Source of the DNA: Incurvaria masculella
Taxonomy: Eukaryota > Arthropoda > Insecta > Lepidoptera > Incurvariidae
NCBI GenBank assembly: GCA_946894095.1
Contig: OX335650.1
Coordinates: 4,650,001-4,714,000, forward strand
Direction: 5' to 3'
Length of the DNA: 64,000 nucleotides
Shown here: positions 1 through 11,045 of the stretch, one piece after another
Layout: each line of letters begins with the position of its first letter
How positions within the stretch are numbered: the stretch's first letter is position 1
Made by a program: the position numbers and the translations under genes
The notes under the pieces: model-generated
The model's input: only the letters and a program-made list of their open reading frames with translations
What the model was told of the DNA's origin: nothing
Database searches by the model: none

Positions 1-279
1 GAGTCTTTTTGATGAGTCGATTGATATGGTGATTGCGGTGTGCGACCGTTGGAATTTCACTGCATGGCAAAAATCGCTCAGTGGCGAGATTCCGTGAATT
101 GAACTTGGTAATATTACACGATGTGTCGTGTTGTTGCAATACCGTATGCCAGTCCATCTAGGGCATTGTCTGCAACTTCTTGGAATTAGCATAATTTGTA
201 TTGGCTTGTTTTATGTGGTTCCTTCGTAGTTTTCGTAGGTTTATTGCTATATCCTGCTTGCTGCATGCTCGTCTCAACC

Positions 280-687
280 GACGCGGTGGGTCGGTCCAGG
301 TGCCCAATGGGACGCGGTGAGTCGGTCGTACAGTCTGGGGGACGAGTGCTGCAGACTTGCCCTTCCGTCTTGACATAGTGAGTCGGTCGAGTGCCCAGTG
401 GGACGCAGTGAGTCGGTCATACACTGGGTGACGGAAGGCGTCCAAAATTCTAGTTGCATTTTTGGGTGCACATAGAACGATGGAGAAGATAATGCAGATG
501 CGACGTGGATCTACTGTGGTTGGAATGCCGAAGTTGTATACTTGCTGCTGGTGCGGTGCTGAAGTTAAAGTTTGGTCGATCCCATCTTGATTTGGTTGTT
601 CAGTGCCCAGTGCGACGCTGTGAGTCGGTCGATGGTACTGGGTGATGGAATAATGTAGTCGTCCAGGTCGACGCGGTGGGTTGGTCG
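280..687 (+). repeat. Irregular repeat built on GACGCGGTGAGTCGGTCG
   Basis: Six copies of a roughly 18-base motif, consensus GACGCGGTGAGTCGGTCG, lie near 280, 311, 371, 402, 613 and 669. Several are preceded by GTGCCCAGTGGGA and followed by an ACTGGGTGA-like sequence, so the larger unit has short palindromic flanks. Spacing is irregular (about 30 to 200 bp), so this is not a simple tandem satellite. The block reads as decayed minisatellite or the inside of an unrecognised element. No family is recognised. Confidence 0.6.
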
Positions 688-2604
688 ATGCTGCTGGGTG
701 ATGATGTTGCTGGCGGCGTCCCAGTTGGCGTGTCTATACATACACTAACGTAGGACGACGGTGCTTGCTTTATTCTTATATAGTTTGAGTAATGATAGAT
801 GAATGTGAGGTTTGATGATTATATTTGAAGCATAATGGCGCTATTTTTCGGGCGAGGCAGATGTGTATACCGGTTTTAATGATCCGGGGGACGTCAGCAC
901 AGGCAGCTGTTTGTGGAGCTGTATGTGGGGACAGCTCAAGAAGCAGCAGTACCGCCGCACGCCAGACGGCAGTTGCGTTCTGTGAAAAAACACATGGGAT
1001 GGGTTTGAACCCTTAAGATTTGTGTAGGCTGAGACGTGGCAAACCTCGATAAAGGAAGTTTTCTCTTGCACAAGCGTCCACAACTGCCGTAGAATCCAGA
1101 CAACTTTCAATACAAACAAGTAATTTATAATGTCCCCGTACCGTCGACCGATTCTGAGGATCTTTTTTAGGCTGTAGATAGACAAAGCCGCCGAAAAACA
1201 CATTTTTCTCGACGCGTTTTATTCATCAGGGCGGGTGATTAAACGGACGGGTTGTCCGGAGGCTGTGTTGCTAGCAGCGAGCGTGGAAGGACGGAAGTGA
1301 CGATCGAAATTAATTCGTTTGACGGCAGCGCAGCCAAGAGTTAGTGGAGAACGTCTAACTCTAGTTAGTGCGCTTTGGAATTCGGCGGCCCGAGCAGCCA
1401 AAACGACGCAATGATTTTGAGTGTTGTATCTTCACTCAAACTTGTTACGCGTTGCAATTAGATTGAAGTGCTTAGTCTGAGTTCTACGCAAATGCGATGT
1501 GGTCGAATCGCACTTTTAAAGGTAGGTGATAAGAAACTAAAATGTGTAATTCCGAGTCTTTTTTTTCTCAAGTTAATCACGGTAAAAAAAAAGATTTAAT
1601 ATATTTGGTATTATTGCCTTATTATTAACTTAATCTTCTTTCTTAAAGAGCTTAGCGAAAGCAAAAATCTAACTGAATCAGAATTAAGTACAGTTTTGAC
1701 GTAAATGCGAACGAATTATGTGCGTCGCAAGTAGCAAACATTTCGGTGCCCGCCCTGTGGGACGCACAATATCGACTGTTCGTTTTAACTAAATAGCGTG
1801 TTGTGAAATTCTTACGTGTTCTTGCGTGTCGATGGAACTCTAAATAATCAATAGTAAGCGAATTCGTGAGTATGTAAAAGTATACACACGAGTTACGGTT
1901 GCGACTCTTGGCCATCCATGCCCCCTGGTTGGCAGGCTCGCGCGGGAAAACTCGGTCAGATCGAAAGTTCCTCCTAATAAATTGGGCGCCTCGCAGCGAC
2001 CTGATTAACTTCGGATTAAAAATGTTTTTGTGACACTTTTTCGGGATTACACGGACTGTCTGCTTGTTGGGTGTTCGAATTAAGGCTCGGACGCTTTCAT
2101 CTTTACGAGATCTGCTTGATGAAGGATGAATTGTGGCTTATTCGGTGAAAAGGGTTTCTGGAGACCGTCTTTTTAAAGGATTTTCTTTTTTTCGAATCAA
2201 TTTTCGGGCGACACCGCTGTATAGAGTATTTATTTCAATTGAATAGCACCGCAAAAAGGATTATAAGAAATGTACAAACTATATAGAGACATAAAATCAT
2301 TTCATTGAACCCACTAAAACATTTACTGTGGTAAATTTGTATGCTCTGTAGGCACGAAATTTCATTTATTCCTTTCATATATTTAAACGTTTACTAGTCA
2401 CACTACACTAACATACGACACAAACGTATATCCGCGGATAAGATCAATTCAGTAAAGAATAAACCGCAAATGAACGTCCCTGGTTTATATATTGTTTCTT
2501 TCCACAATATTTTGGAATACACAATTGATCTAAATGCTACTGCAAAAAAAAATTTGGTAGGAGGAAGGTTTACAAATTGTCGCACTACATTTCATCCCAT
2601 GCAT
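688..2604. other. No gene seen; one dispersed GC-rich repeat inside
   Basis: There is no convincing coding sequence or RNA gene. Short open frames on both strands show no recognisable domain. The part from about 1245 to 1355 is a copy of a dispersed repeat also present near 47640-47780 and 56735-56815. The rest is AT-rich and unremarkable. Confidence 0.5.
1245..1355 (+). repeat. Dispersed GC-rich repeat, copy 1
   Basis: It shares an ordered set of blocks with 47640-47780 and 56735-56815: an AAGGACGGAGTGGCGATCG-like block, then a GCAGCGTAGCCGCG-like block, then GTGGARAACGTCTAAC (third block absent from the 56.7 kb copy). Block order is kept while the copies differ by substitutions, so these are old members of one family. 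No termini, poly(A) or protein is visible and the class is unknown. Confidence 0.5.
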
Positions 2605-2968
2605 TGTCAGCCTCGATGAATCGATCGACGTCGCGGCGTGCGATCATCGAGCATCCCTGCGCACGGTAGGTTTCTGGATGGGTGACCGTTCGACCGTTGA
2701 GGCTGGCCGTAGCTCGGATTTCAGATGAAATTGTAGGTTCCCTTTCTTACGACCTAGGTAGAGTTAATCTCGCCCGGGTTGGTACCAACGCATTGAATGA
2801 AAGATAGGCAAAGCGAAAATTAAAATTGTCCGTTCTTTATATCCAGTACAATGTTGCCGTGCGACATAAAACGGTTCCGGCACAACACCTCGTTTCCATG
2901 TGGTATGGTGGCTCATATCATGACAATAGGTTTTGTATTAGTCATACATGTCCACTCACATGAAAAAT
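2605..2968 (+). mobile_element. SINE with 5S-like head, degenerate
   Basis: The 5' part keeps CTGGATGGGTGACC (the 5S rRNA C-box region) followed by the GAGGCTGGCCGTAG linker seen in better copies. The body then keeps CGCCCGGGTTGGTACCA, a 'tccagtacaatgt' segment and the 3' end 'catgtccactcacatgaaaaa'. Most of the 5S head upstream of the C-box is too diverged to recognise, so it is probably not transcribable by Pol III now. It is about 364 bp against about 380 bp for the best copy at 30679-31058. Confidence 0.75.
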
Positions 2969-3760
2969 GCTTGTTGCTATTTTTTTACATATTTTGTTTG
3001 ATTACGCTATTGGACCCAGAAAACAATGTTGTGAATATTCGATATAACTAACAAATTTTCGTAGTTCAAAGTTCAAATATAGAAAATCTGACAAAGCGAA
3101 AACAAAAATATGATCAGTTCTTGATCACGCTAAGGGCCCGTGTAACGGTGCCGATCAAAGAAAGCCTGTAAATGGAAATGTTTTCGAACAGTACGGGGTC
3201 CTTTCCCGGCGCGAGGTCACGTGAAAAGCTTTTAGTTGCGAGCCCGCGTGTAGGTGTGTTGCGAGCGGATCCGCGGTGTGTACTTACCTAAGCGAGAAGA
3301 AACAAACGCAAGCGATTAGGAAGATTTCTCGCCTCCTTGTTTTCGAACCCTTTTAGGCTGCGAGATCGCGACACATTCGATTAGATATTGATTTGATATA
3401 CGTCATATTTACTTGCAGTACTATCCAGATATCTCATTCTAACTTTAATACGTGGATCGTCTCTGGCTGGACTAAATCGCATTTGCATGGAAAGTCCGGA
3501 GATAATCCGCCCACTCGTATGTATCCATACACCGTGAGTATACCGCGATACAGGATGTAGGCAGCGCCATCTAGTTTTGCTTAGAGAAATAAACCTATGT
3601 AAACTTCTATACCCATGCATATAACTTATATGTTGTTTTTTTATTCATCTCGTATTTTTTTTTATTTAAGGCGTATGATTTTTTAGTAGACACACACTCG
3701 ATAATTTTGATAAAAAACTTCCTCTTGCAACCTGAGATAATTTCGGTGTCTAATTGGGAC
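2969..3760. other. No gene seen
   Basis: Moderately GC-rich at 3140-3360, then AT-rich. No coding signature or repeat end was recognised. One exact AGATGGCGC nonamer is present on the minus strand at 3564-3572. Confidence 0.5.
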
Positions 3761-3829
3761 TTGGTTAATCGTCATCAAACGTCAACGTTCCCATATGTTT
3801 TTTTAGATAACGATAATTGAGATTCATAT

Positions 3830-4171
3830 ATGGCGAGGATGAAATTGTTTAGTTTGGACAACAAAGAAGTTCTGTTCCATGAAAAGAATTACCTGGTAGC
3901 TGTAGGTAGCTTCTACCTTCGTTCAACGCGGAACAGGGAGAAAATGCACATATTTACAGTCGACATTCCAAAAATTAGAACCCACCGATCTACTAGGTCC
4001 TTCATCTATAGGGTCGGAAGACTATGGAATGAACTCCCTTCCGAGGTATTTCCCCCAAAGTACAACCTGGGGTCCTTCAAACGTGGTGTGAAGAAGCACC
4101 TGGCCGGCCGGCATGGTTTTCGCAGCCCCCCTGTAAGTTCTAAATCTCATGGGCGTCGTCGGGCACCTTAA
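3830..4171 (+). pseudogene. 3' end of a non-LTR (CR1/Jockey-like) reverse transcriptase ORF
   Basis: The frame of 113 codons ends with a pattern typical of the extreme C-terminus of CR1/Jockey-group LINE reverse transcriptases. It runs FTVDIPKIRTHR, then SFIYRVGRLWNELPSEVF, then YNLGSFKRGVKKHL. In the family this segment follows the polymerase thumb and closes the ORF. The catalytic domains and endonuclease are absent, and an in-frame stop lies just before the ATG, so the ATG is only the first methionine of a 5'-truncated copy, not a real start. The A-rich 3' tail begins near 4205. Fragments of the same family occur at 41555-41745 (minus) and 44795-44900 (plus), all keeping CACCTGGCCGGCC. Confidence 0.8.
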
Positions 4172-4225
4172 GATGTCCTGGCGTACGCCATATGCCGCGC
4201 TTAACATAAAAACAAAAAAAAAGGT
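4172..4225 (+). mobile_element. 3' UTR and A-rich tail of the LINE fragment
   Basis: Directly after the stop comes TCCTGGCGTACGCCATATG, which contains the palindrome GGCGTACGCC, then CCGCGCTTAA and an A-rich tract. The same tail motif occurs twice in tandem in the minus-strand copy near 41560-41640, confirming it as element sequence. Confidence 0.7.
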
Positions 4226-4348
4226 ACAACGTGTAAATGTATAGTTATTTGTCACATAATATATATATGAAACATAACACCATTTCAATCTGGCTTCCAA
4301 CAAAATGAAGCTGTGAAAACTTAATTTACCCCAATCGGTTAAGTTCCA

Positions 4349-4591
4349 GGGGGCCCATTCAGGTAAGAGTGAGTTCGAGTTCGGGAGTGAGTTAACCTAA
4401 AAAGAGCTGGGAAATATATTATTATTTAAATAACGGAACCGTTATTTATAATTCCAACGTATTTACGGGACAGACCAGATTTTTACCTAACTGTAATGAT
4501 GTTCAAGAAGCGTGGAAACATTAACTATTTAAAAAAGTGAGTTGACATTTAGTGACGAATTCGAGCTCACTCTTACCCTGAATGGACCCCC
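4349..4591. mobile_element. MITE with ~37-bp terminal inverted repeats
   Basis: The left end begins GGGGGCCCATTCAGGTAAGA. The right end, read on the minus strand, begins GGGGGTCCATTCAGGGTAAG and stays complementary for about 37 bases (through GAGTGAG(C/T)TCGA). The element is 243 bp and AT-rich inside, with no coding capacity. Flanking bases give no clear target-site duplication, so the superfamily is not assigned. Confidence 0.8.
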
Positions 4592-7500
4592 AGTACAAAC
4601 ATGAAATACACTAAACTCGTTAGTTTTGCCTCACATTTCAATTAATCCTCAAAGGCCCATCGAAAATTCTCCAATTAATTTTATGCAAAATTTGATGAAT
4701 ATCTTTGTTGTGGTCCCCTGTCCTACTCTCTCGATAGAACCAATAGATGAACACAATTAGCAGCGGGCGGCCGCGGTGGCATCGGGAGGGGTGCGGAATG
4801 GGGGTGTGCTGTGGGGGGGGGGGGGGGGTGCGGTGGTATCCCGCAGGCCGAGTGATTGATGGTCACCCTACTCATTACTCCGCTCTCGCATCAATTCAGG
4901 CCACTCTCTGCGAAAAATTCTCACTCGCTGCGGGCGACCCGCGCCAAAATATTTTCACGCTTGCGGAAAGCGATCCTAGATAATGCATGAGAACGGTGTC
5001 TATGCACGTGTGGTTTAATTGTGCGAATTTTCAATTGGTATTTTTTTTAGTAGAAGAATTTATCAGAATAAAATATTTTATTTTATTATTATCCTAGGCA
5101 CATTGATATGTTTACATATTTTTGCTGCGCGAAAGAATATATTTTATGAATTTGATGTCAGCAGGACGAGGCGGTCGAACATAATTCATGAATATCCTAC
5201 GATTAAAGGCCGATTTCGATTAAAATACGATTTTTTTTTCTTTAAATGTAACAACTATTTTCTAGACGTACCCGTATCGAGTGCACTAATATTTTTTTTG
5301 TTTTACGAAACAAACAAAAAAACACGTTAATTTTGGGGAAAAATGCCGAGGTCAATCATGCAATTATTTCTTGACGAGTGGACTGCTGCAGCTGCAGAAA
5401 CTCAGTAACCTTCAATCAAACAATAAATCCTGACTCAAACCCGGTTTTAACCGTAACAGGAACAATAAATTACTTGTAAACAGACAATTGTATTTATTGT
5501 ATCAATGTAGTAAAGCCGTTTTTCTAGATTTTCATAACCTTTATAATGAACGGACGTCATATGAAACGATTCCAACCGTGACCATGAACAGTTTCGAGGT
5601 GCGAGTTACCAAAACTGACTCCTTAAGAGAACACGTAATTTCAGTGCTCCCTTTAGACAGAATTAAGACAAAAAAATATATCCCCCAAAGTTTGGAGCCA
5701 GTTCGCTCCAACAAAAACCTCCATAGTTGAATCTTTAACGCGTGTCTTACTCAGGCGGCCAATTAAAGCGAAGACAAAAAGGTTTATTCCATGGATTGAG
5801 CGACAAACAAGCCAGTTGGCTCACTTAGCATTTTAACAAGAGTCGTAAATGCCTTACGGCATATTCTTTGTCTTCTTCGCTGGATCCACTCGTGAGTCCT
5901 AATTCTCAAAGAAACGATCTTTCCAAATTACGTAACACATTAGAGGTGTGTCTTACGTATTAGTTGCCTATTTGGGAAGTGTTTCAATAAAATAGTTAAG
6001 CTGGAAAACTTCAGGAAAACTAATTTGATTCTGAGACTTTATCTATAACATGTAATGCTTAAGACGTGTGCATCAGTTGTATAGAGCATTTAGCTGAATA
6101 CATTAATTAAATTTAAAAAAAAAATGTGAATAAGGGGTGAAGATGACGTTGATTGAACACTGTATTTGCTTTTAGCCTATAAAGGTTAAGTCAATAGCGT
6201 CTATATTACGATACTAAATACAATTGTACAGTAAGACATGTTTTGAAATAAAAAGCACGGTTAAAATTATGTTGCCTGTCCTTACAAATTGTTCGCGTGT
6301 AACGATGACGGTGAAAATAATTACAGTAGAGATAATTCATTATTAAGTATGCCAGTGCATATTCGTAATGAAAAAGAAATAAACGCAGACAACACAGAGA
6401 AAAAAATTAACAACGAAGTAGACATCTCATGAAGACTGTAAATAACTTACTTTGGTTCCAAAAAGATCTTAAGACACTATTTTTAGAATAGCTCAGCCCT
6501 AAATCCTATATTTAACAGTAACCCCGGTAATTTTATTCTGTCATCAAACATTGATGATTTACATCAATTACTTTTTTAAATTTTCAATTTAACAAATATG
6601 AAATATCGGGCGGAATAACCCTAGCAAGGAATGGTTTTGCAAATGTCTAACTATTTACAATCATGAAAGCACAGGTATCCAGAATGATATCTTTGGGCCG
6701 TGGGCCTTATTTTGACCAACACACCAAATCACTTTGAATACAAGTGGACTTGAAAAAAGGCACATTACATAACCCACCAGCCGGTCTTGCTAGCAGAAGG
6801 CCCTTAGGTACATTTCCACAATATCCGATTATTTTTTCAGCACAGCAAGCAATTCTCTTTAGGAGGAAATACAATGTGTACTGTCACAATTTGACAGGCA
6901 CGTCCAAAGACAACATGGCTCTATTTCCTCAAGATTCGGTAAGGGGGAAAGCAAGTACCTTTCTCCATACAGCCTCGCACAATAAATTCGTGCGTTCGCT
7001 GGCTTGTTCCCTATGGCTGAGCTCAAAAAACATCTTCCATCGCTAACAAGCGACGCGGACTCACGCCCGCGGGCTGCAACTTCATTATTTATGCTAAGTC
7101 GTGTCTGAAGCAGAGGCTATTAGGGACATCTAGACGCCGCCTTCTCCTACTTAATTACTATAATTTTATTGTCAGAGGCGGGAATATGCAAATATGTAGT
7201 AAGGAAGTTCGACCGACTCACTTTGATATACTTGGCTCGCTGTGGAGTTTAGAACACGTTTTTAATTAATATTTCCTTAGTTAGGGCAGTAAACAATGTG
7301 GAGGAGATATATGTTTATATGTTTCGGTTCCAGTCATTTAACGGACTTGGAAAAGAAAATATTACTTCCTACCCCAAATAGAAGAAAGAAAAACTTGATT
7401 GAAGTGAAATGAATAAGTTTTATTGCATCCTTTCACCCACAATCCAACCATACGTAACAACTATGTTAACTAATGTTCAATCCGTTTATATTTGCTTTTT

Positions 7501-7857
7501 TTCGTCTATTTTTAGTTACTTTATGTAGCGCTTTTTGCTCTGACTGCAGAGCACATCTAGTTGGATTTTTTTCTATATTTATTTTAATGTATCTGTGAAT
7601 AATACTTAGGGATGTAAACCTACTCTAGGGATGTAAACCTACCCTCCATGTTTTACTATGTAATTATCTGTTTCAGTTTTTCCTTCTAATAAATAAAAAA
7701 AAGTAAAAACGGCAGGGAGTATACATGGAATAAGGAGATAAGAAAATCTATCTCACTTCTGAATTCAGCTACTAAGGTGATCACTACACGACAAGAGCAA
7801 ATAATATAATCTAATTCCGCTCAAATGATTAACGAATATTTTATGCCAAGAAAACGA
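4592..7857. other. AT-rich DNA, no gene recognised
   Basis: Short open frames (up to about 100 codons) have low-complexity or AT-driven composition and no domain. A run of 16 G lies at 4813-4828. A 19-base direct repeat around 'agggatgtaaacctac' lies at 7605-7645. No SINE, LINE or MITE end was recognised from 5000 to 7600. Confidence 0.5.
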
Positions 7858-7863
7858 TATTTG

Positions 7864-7893
7864 CCCGAGTGGAACCGGGTGCCACAGCTAATA
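7864..7893 (+). mobile_element. Helitron-like 3' terminus
   Basis: The sequence GCCCGAGTGGAACCGGGTGC forms a short hairpin (CCCG...CGGG). About ten bases later it ends in CTAA followed by T. Known Helitrons end with a short GC hairpin, about 10-12 bases, then CTRR, inserted before a T. A very similar terminus is at 59610-59639. The 5' end was not located, so the element length is unknown. Confidence 0.55.
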
Positions 7894-8317
7894 CAAATAT
7901 AAAGCCATTATAATGTTTGCTAAGTGTGCGAAACATCTTTTGAAAACTACTATTTACACCTCTCTCTTAAACTCAAGCCAACTTTGCGTACATACACCGA
8001 GCGGGCTGTTTGCTTGCTCGTAAGTTTTTGTTAGCATAAACCCCAGAAGAACTCCTAAGACATTGCACATATTTGATTTAAACAACGAGAGAATCGTTTA
8101 TAAAGTTTCTTTGCAGCGAATAACAGATAAAATGAGGGTTCGCTTAGTAGTTCTGAACTGGTATTTTCGTCCGAGAATGCAGATAAGTTTTCAGTGCCAA
8201 GATGCTAAGTTAATTGCGATTTTCTTTCGAGGAGTAGCGAAGTGAGACAAATAGCCAGCTGTCATTTTCGAGAGCTCGCATTTTGCCCGCACCAGCGAAC
8301 GTGCAGCGATGCAATAT

Positions 8318-8510
8318 TTTTAACCGACTTCAAAAAAGGAGGAGGTTATCAATTCGTCGGAATCTTTTTTTTTTTTTTTTATGTATGTTCACCGATTACT
8401 CGAAGACCCCTGGACCGATTTGGAAAATTCTTTTTTTGTTCGAAAGGGTATACTTTCTAGTTGGTCCCATTTTTTTTTTATGAAAATCGGTTCAGTAGTT
8501 TGGTACTTAA
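8318..8510 (+). mobile_element. AACCGACTTCAAAAA-type lepidopteran repeat, 5' part
   Basis: It begins 'taaccgacttcaaaaaagga', continues through a T-rich stretch, then 'caccgattactcgaagacc' and 'gaaaatcggttcagtagttt'. I recognise this ordered set as a very common short repeat of Lepidoptera. A diverged relative lies at 55695-55800. It is probably non-autonomous; no protein is encoded. Confidence 0.6.
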
Positions 8511-8619
8511 TTATAACAAACATCGAATTTCTTAACCTCGCGAACGCAGAAATGTGATTTTTTAGTTACAGCAGCTTTCTTTTCGGGTGAGATTGCTCAG
8601 TATGAGAGGTTGTTTTTTA

Positions 8620-8965
8620 CTTCAACTGTTGGGGGTATTCAAGGGGGGTAAAAGAGGGCAAATTGTACACATTTCTATTTCTAGAGCCGCTGAACTCAGA
8701 AATGTCAGAGTATGTTTTGTTTTAGATGGGATTGCTTAAGAAGAAAATATTTTTGGAAATTATACTATTAGGGGGGTAAAACAGGTCAAAATGAACACAT
8801 TTAGGCGAAAACCACTCATGTTGAGATCTCTGAAACCAATTATCCTCGAAACTTAAAATTTTCAGTGACTTCTTGTTAAGACGAAAAGGCTCGCTCACAA
8901 CGGATTTTACAAAATTCAACTGTTAAGGGGGGATACACGAGGCCAATATGTACACATTTTCATAC
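8620..8965 (+). repeat. Three diverged tandem subrepeats (~130-155 bp)
   Basis: Three blocks share a G-run followed by a 'tacacattt' segment, at about 8640-8670 (ggggggtaaaagagggc), 8770-8802 (ggggggtaaaacaggtc) and 8928-8960 (ggggggatacacgaggc). Two are preceded by 'ttcaactgtt'. This follows the AACCGACTTC element and may be its internal array. Confidence 0.5.
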
Positions 8966-9057
8966 AACTTAAACTTACGCAAGAAACAGACTATCCGGAA
9001 CGATGGAAAGATGAGAAATTCAGAAGCTCAGCGGTTCCGGTCATTCGTTGTTTTGTC

Positions 9058-9172
9058 TTTTTAGGGTTCCGTTCCCAAAGGGCACCAACGGAACCCTATT
9101 ACTAAGCTTCCGCTGTCCGTCCGTCCGTCCGTCTGTCACAGCACTCTATCTCACGTGATCTCATCGTATCAA
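9058..9172 (+). mobile_element. (GTCC)n-bearing element, 5' fragment
   Basis: It starts TTTTTAGGGTTCCGTTCCC, then 'cggaaccctattactaagc', a (GTCC)n run and 'gtctgtcacag'. This is the 5' third of the element seen almost whole at 63127-63426. I recall MITEs with hitch-hiking (GTCY)n microsatellites being described in Lepidoptera, and this looks like that group. The 3' part is missing here. Confidence 0.65.
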
Positions 9173-9389
9173 TTATCGTACGTATCAACCGTGAACTCAT
9201 GAGTCCAGATAGTTACCGGTCTACCTTTCGTCAGAAATGAGATTTCTCAATGGTTTTATTTCTGCTAATGCTCGTTCATTGTATTGTATTGTATATGTAT
9301 GTATATCTTCTTTCCACTTTGTATGTGAAGTTAAGCAGGAGGGCTCGCCCACCTTGAGTCAAAAGTTACGCCACCACTAAAAAGCAAAA

Positions 9390-10515
9390 AATAAAATATT
9401 TTTAAATAAAAAAAGGACCGCCTTCAAAAAAACCGGAACTAAAAAGCAAAAAATAATTGGTTACTTTCAATTAATGTACGAAAAGCTATTTTAATTCTAA
9501 CTAATTATGTACAATTTCTTAATTTTTAATCATCTTTTGAAGTCGGTGCCTTGGGTAGACGTTCTTTAAGAGCTGCAAGTAGTTAGATTAATATCACCTA
9601 TGGCTAAGAAAGAAATATAAGTAGGTAGCTACTTATATTTACCTACTTGAACAAAACACAAAAACAAAAATTAAATAAACAAACAGGTCGGAAAAACGTA
9701 TGTAAGTAGGTATTTAGGCAAGTACTTTGTAATTTAAATATGCCTTATACTTAAACTAAATACCTAACACAGTAAAAACAAAATATTTACAAGAAAACCC
9801 TACGAACAAACCAATATAAAAACAACGACCACTTATATGATAAATATTTAGGTAGTTGTAGCTTGTACTTTTTATTCTACCTAAATACCTACATAACACA
9901 AAACAAAAAAAAAATACAAATATAAAAAAGAACAGAAAACAATAGGTAGCGACTTTGAGGTGTCTGCTCTCAACTACGTGTCAAAACGAGTGTGCGGTTA
10001 GTACAGATCTCACCAATTTCGGCAGAAATCGTCTCGTTCAGACAACGATGTCGCAGGGAAGTACCAATCAACACAGAGCAGCGAATTAACGTACTCCTTC
10101 ACCAGTGCGCGCCTTTATAAAGCCGAAAGTACTAATAATCGTTGAAACCCAATTTCAGTACGCTGCGCTGTATCGATATCAGCTTGCACGTAAACCAACG
10201 CTAAGGGCATCTCCAGTTAGACGAACGGTCGCTTAAAATGCTCTGTGGACCAATCATTGCTGACTCAGGTTGTTTACGCTCTCGTAGACTTCGGGTGTGT
10301 TCGGCTGAAATAGTGTCTGTTCGGTCAGCAGCGTGCGAAGCGAACTCTACCCAAGGCACCGACTTCAAAAGATGATTAAAAATTAAGAAATTGTACATAA
10401 TTAGTTAGAATTAAAATAGCTTTTCGTACATTAATTGAAAGTAACCAATTATTTTTTGCTTTTTAGTTCCGGTTTTTTTGAAGGCGGTCCTTTTTTTATT
10501 TAAAAATATTTTATT
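9390..10515. mobile_element. Fold-back element with identical 170-bp inverted arms
   Basis: The arms at 9390-9559 and 10346-10515 are reverse complements with no difference found by eye. Each arm carries CCGCCTTCAAAAAAACCGG on its outer side and TTTTGAAGTCGGTGCC on its inner side, so each is itself like a short AACCGACTTC-type MITE. The 786-bp centre is AT-rich on the left and more GC-rich on the right. It holds CTTTATAAAG at 10113-10122 and no long open frame. Just outside the left arm, 9377-9393 repeats 'actaaaaagcaaaaaataa' from inside the arm. A target duplication cannot be decided because the outer edges are AT palindromes. Confidence 0.8.
10113..10122. promoter_or_regulatory. TATA-like palindrome inside the fold-back element
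   Basis: CTTTATAAAG contains TATAAA on both strands and sits in a locally GC-richer context (GCGCGCCTTTATAAAGCCG). On the minus strand a G+C-rich stretch follows at the distance expected for a start site. This is suggestive only. Confidence 0.25.
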
Positions 10516-10769
10516 AAATTAGGAACTTTAACACAAAGGTTACTGACAAAACTGAATGAAGACAATGAATGCTCTACTTGGATAGGTGGACATAAATTAC
10601 AAAATAAAAATCGAAATTATAGTGACATATTCGAAGTGAGGCTGATGTCACTTTCCTATCTTGTGTATTAATGTGTGTATAATAATAATGTATCTATGTA
10701 TGTATGTAATGTAAGATCTATACAACATTCCGGATGAATATTTAAAGATGAATAGCTTTAAATAAAAAC

Positions 10770-11045
10770 TGTATGATTGGTTAGCAGATTCTATTTTTTA
10801 TACGCTCGATGATTTTCAAAACAATGTAATGAACCATAATTAATTTGTTTTGTTCCTGTTGCTATTATTTAATAACGATTTCTCTTGTATGTTTGTTTTT
10901 TTACTTAATAGACTGTAAGATTGGTTAGCAGATTGTAATTTTGATTCACTCGATGAAATCTTTAAAAAAATTAATGAATTATAATTTATTCTTATTATTG
11001 TTTTTAATAGGGATTTAATTATTATTATTTATGTTTTACTTAATA
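10770..11045 (+). repeat. Diverged tandem duplication, ~145-bp unit
   Basis: Two adjacent units begin 'tgtatgattggttagcagat' (near 10771) and 'tgtaagattggttagcagat' (near 10914). Each continues with a 'cactcgatga' or 'cgctcgatga' block and a 'tgtttttttacttaat' or 'atgttttacttaat' block. About 200 bases later the sequence ends in 'atttcatttcattt', which could be the simple-repeat tail of a retroelement. No protein was recognised. Confidence 0.55.
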
